This document shows, piece by piece, positions 62,654 to 64,000 of a stretch of DNA of 64,000 bases. The DNA is taken from contig NZ_JUIW01000004.1 in NCBI RefSeq assembly GCF_004151245.1, forward strand, positions 248,001 to 312,000, given 5' to 3'. The notes under the pieces were generated by a model. It worked only from the letters and a program-made list of their open reading frames with translations. It was not told the DNA's origin and made no database searches. This stretch comes from Flavobacterium beibuense (lineage in GTDB: Bacteria > Bacteroidota > Bacteroidia > Flavobacteriales > Flavobacteriaceae). The position numbers were made by a program, and so were the translations under genes. Within the stretch, counting starts at the first letter, position 1; the number at the start of each line of letters is the position of its first letter.

Positions 62654-63970
62654 ATGGATTTGAAAGAGAAATTATTATCTTCTTTTATGGCTTTTGAAGA
62701 GCGTGTGGATGTAACAGCAGATTTACATAACATACGTACCGAAGCTATAAAGAATTTTGAAAATAAGGGATTCCCCAGCAAAAAGGAAGAGGCCTGGAAA
62801 TATACATCGTTAAACGCGGTGCTTAAAAATGACTTTAGTGTTTTCCCTAAAAAGGAAAATGCATTGAGCTATGCTGAGGTTAAAAAGTATTTCCTACATG
62901 AAATAGACACCTATAAAATTGTTTTTATAGACGGTATATTTAGTTCTTTCCTGTCTTCCACAACACACGACGGGCTGGATGTTTGTCTAATGTCTTCGGC
63001 ACTTACTAAGCCTAAGTACAAGGAAGTAATAGATACTTATTTTAATAAGATCGCAAAGAAAGACGATAGCCTTACATCACTTAATACGGCTTTTGCTCAT
63101 GAAGGGGCGTTTATTAATATCCCTAAGAACAAGATTGCTGATAAACCGATAGAGATTATCAGTTTTTCTACAGGAAATGAGGCAGCACTTATGGTTCAGC
63201 CACGTAACCTGATCGTTGTAGGTAAAAATGCTCAGGTACACATTATTGAAAGACACCAGAGCTTAAACAGCAACCCTGTTCTTACAAATGCGGTTACTGA
63301 AATATTTGCTCATGAAAACGCTAATGTAGATTACTATAAGATTCAAAATGACGTTCAAACGGCAAACCTTATAGATAATACTTATATCTCTCAAAAGAGA
63401 GACAGTAATGCAAGTGTACATACGTTCTCTTTTGGAGGAAATATTACACGTAACAATCTTAACTTCTTCCACGAAGGGGAAAATATTGACAGTACCCTAA
63501 AAGGAATAACAATCATAGGAGATAAACAGCATGTAGATCATTACACGCTTGTACACCATGCTCAACCAAATTGTGAGAGCCACCAGAACTACAAAGGTAT
63601 TTTTGACGGAAGCTCCACAGGTGTGTTTAATGGTAAGATCTTTGTTGAGAAAGAAGCACAAAAAACAGATGCTTTCCAACAGAACAATAACGTGCTGTTA
63701 AGCGATAAGGCTACTATAAATGCTAAACCGCAGCTTGAGATTTTTGCAGATGATGTTAAGTGTTCTCACGGTTGTACAATTGGTCAGCTGGATGATGATG
63801 CCATGTTCTATATGCAGTCAAGAGGTATTCCTCAAAAAGAAGCAAAAGCATTATTAATGTATGCTTTTTCTAACGAAGTTATTGAAAGCATTAAAATACC
63901 TGAGCTTAAGAACAGGATCAACAAGATTATAGCAATGAAACTAGGCGTTAGTATGGGGTTTGACCTGTAA
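62654..63970 (+). CDS. sufD: Fe-S cluster assembly protein SufD
   Basis: 438 residues, full length. It has FPSKKEEAWKYTSLNAVLK in the N-terminal region and DDVKCSHGCTIGQLDDDAMFYMQSRGI in the core, both SufD hallmarks. It forms the SufB-SufC2-SufD complex. Its stop is 30 bp before the window edge. A cysteine desulfurase gene (sufS) would be expected to follow outside. Confidence 0.97.
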   Translation: MDLKEKLLSSFMAFEERVDVTADLHNIRTEAIKNFENKGFPSKKEEAWKYTSLNAVLKNDFSVFPKKENALSYAEVKKYFLHEIDTYKIVFIDGIFSSFLSSTTHDGLDVCLMSSALTKPKYKEVIDTYFNKIAKKDDSLTSLNTAFAHEGAFINIPKNKIADKPIEIISFSTGNEAALMVQPRNLIVVGKNAQVHIIERHQSLNSNPVLTNAVTEIFAHENANVDYYKIQNDVQTANLIDNTYISQKRDSNASVHTFSFGGNITRNNLNFFHEGENIDSTLKGITIIGDKQHVDHYTLVHHAQPNCESHQNYKGIFDGSSTGVFNGKIFVEKEAQKTDAFQQNNNVLLSDKATINAKPQLEIFADDVKCSHGCTIGQLDDDAMFYMQSRGIPQKEAKALLMYAFSNEVIESIKIPELKNRINKIIAMKLGVSMGFDL

Positions 63971-64000
63971 TTAACAACATAATATACTATTACATACAAA

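Overview
The window looks like chromosomal DNA of a Flavobacterium-like member of the Flavobacteriaceae (Bacteroidota). The evidence is an AT-rich composition, many starts preceded by the Bacteroidota -7 element TAnnTTTG, and many lipoproteins and genes typical of this group (DUF4175, DUF4837, DUF2807, GH3, free-standing four-helix-bundle protein, SufA-B-C-D order). No rRNA, insertion sequence, prophage or CRISPR array was seen. One tRNA (Cys) is present.

Region 1-10.25 kb is one leftward operon for surface polysaccharide. It starts with a large conserved protein whose C-terminus recalls nucleoside phosphorylases. Then come a Wzz-like chain-length protein, rfbB-rfbA-rfbC-rfbD (dTDP-L-rhamnose), a polyprenyl-phosphate-type GT2, a WecD-like acetyltransferase, rffA/wecE (dTDP-Fuc4N transaminase) and a multi-spanning GT39-type transferase cut by the window edge. 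Together they imply a shared dTDP-4-keto-6-deoxyglucose pool split into rhamnose and Fuc4NAc, with the latter possibly delivered through a lipid-linked donor.

Region 10.3-19.2 kb holds a second leftward unit (degenerate M23 protein then a GH3 enzyme), tatA, tex, an XRE regulator, an AT-rich orphan gene, a CDF metal exporter, rpiB, a 626-bp gene-free AT-rich block with clustered GTTATTAACA motifs (candidate origin) and a DUF2007 gene.

Region 19.3-34.7 kb carries rnr, two DUF2807 paralogues, a LysE-type exporter, a lipoprotein with a nearly perfect internal duplication, tRNA-Cys, folB, glnS, a three-gene envelope-stress-like set (YtxH, holin-like, DUF6327-like), an SPFH protein, gltX, a giant DUF4175 protein and ybeY.

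Region 34.7-47.8 kb begins with mnmG, surrounded by five parS palindromes, a marker of the origin-proximal domain. It continues with a lipoprotein, a methyltransferase, an OmpH-like protein, a PIF1-type helicase, DoxX, holB, pgk, an MltD-like LysM transglycosylase, DUF4837 and an ElaA-type acetyltransferase.

Region 47.8-64 kb has a double OmpA-domain protein, kup, an S41 protease, DUF4349, rnpA, an S24 self-cleaving repressor, a small secreted protein, M1 and S8 peptidases, a metallo-beta-lactamase-fold hydrolase and the suf operon (sufA, four-helix-bundle insert, sufB, sufC, sufD), which reaches the right edge. Most of the window is housekeeping. The parS/origin-like elements, the glycosylation module and the head gene of the polysaccharide operon deserve most attention.
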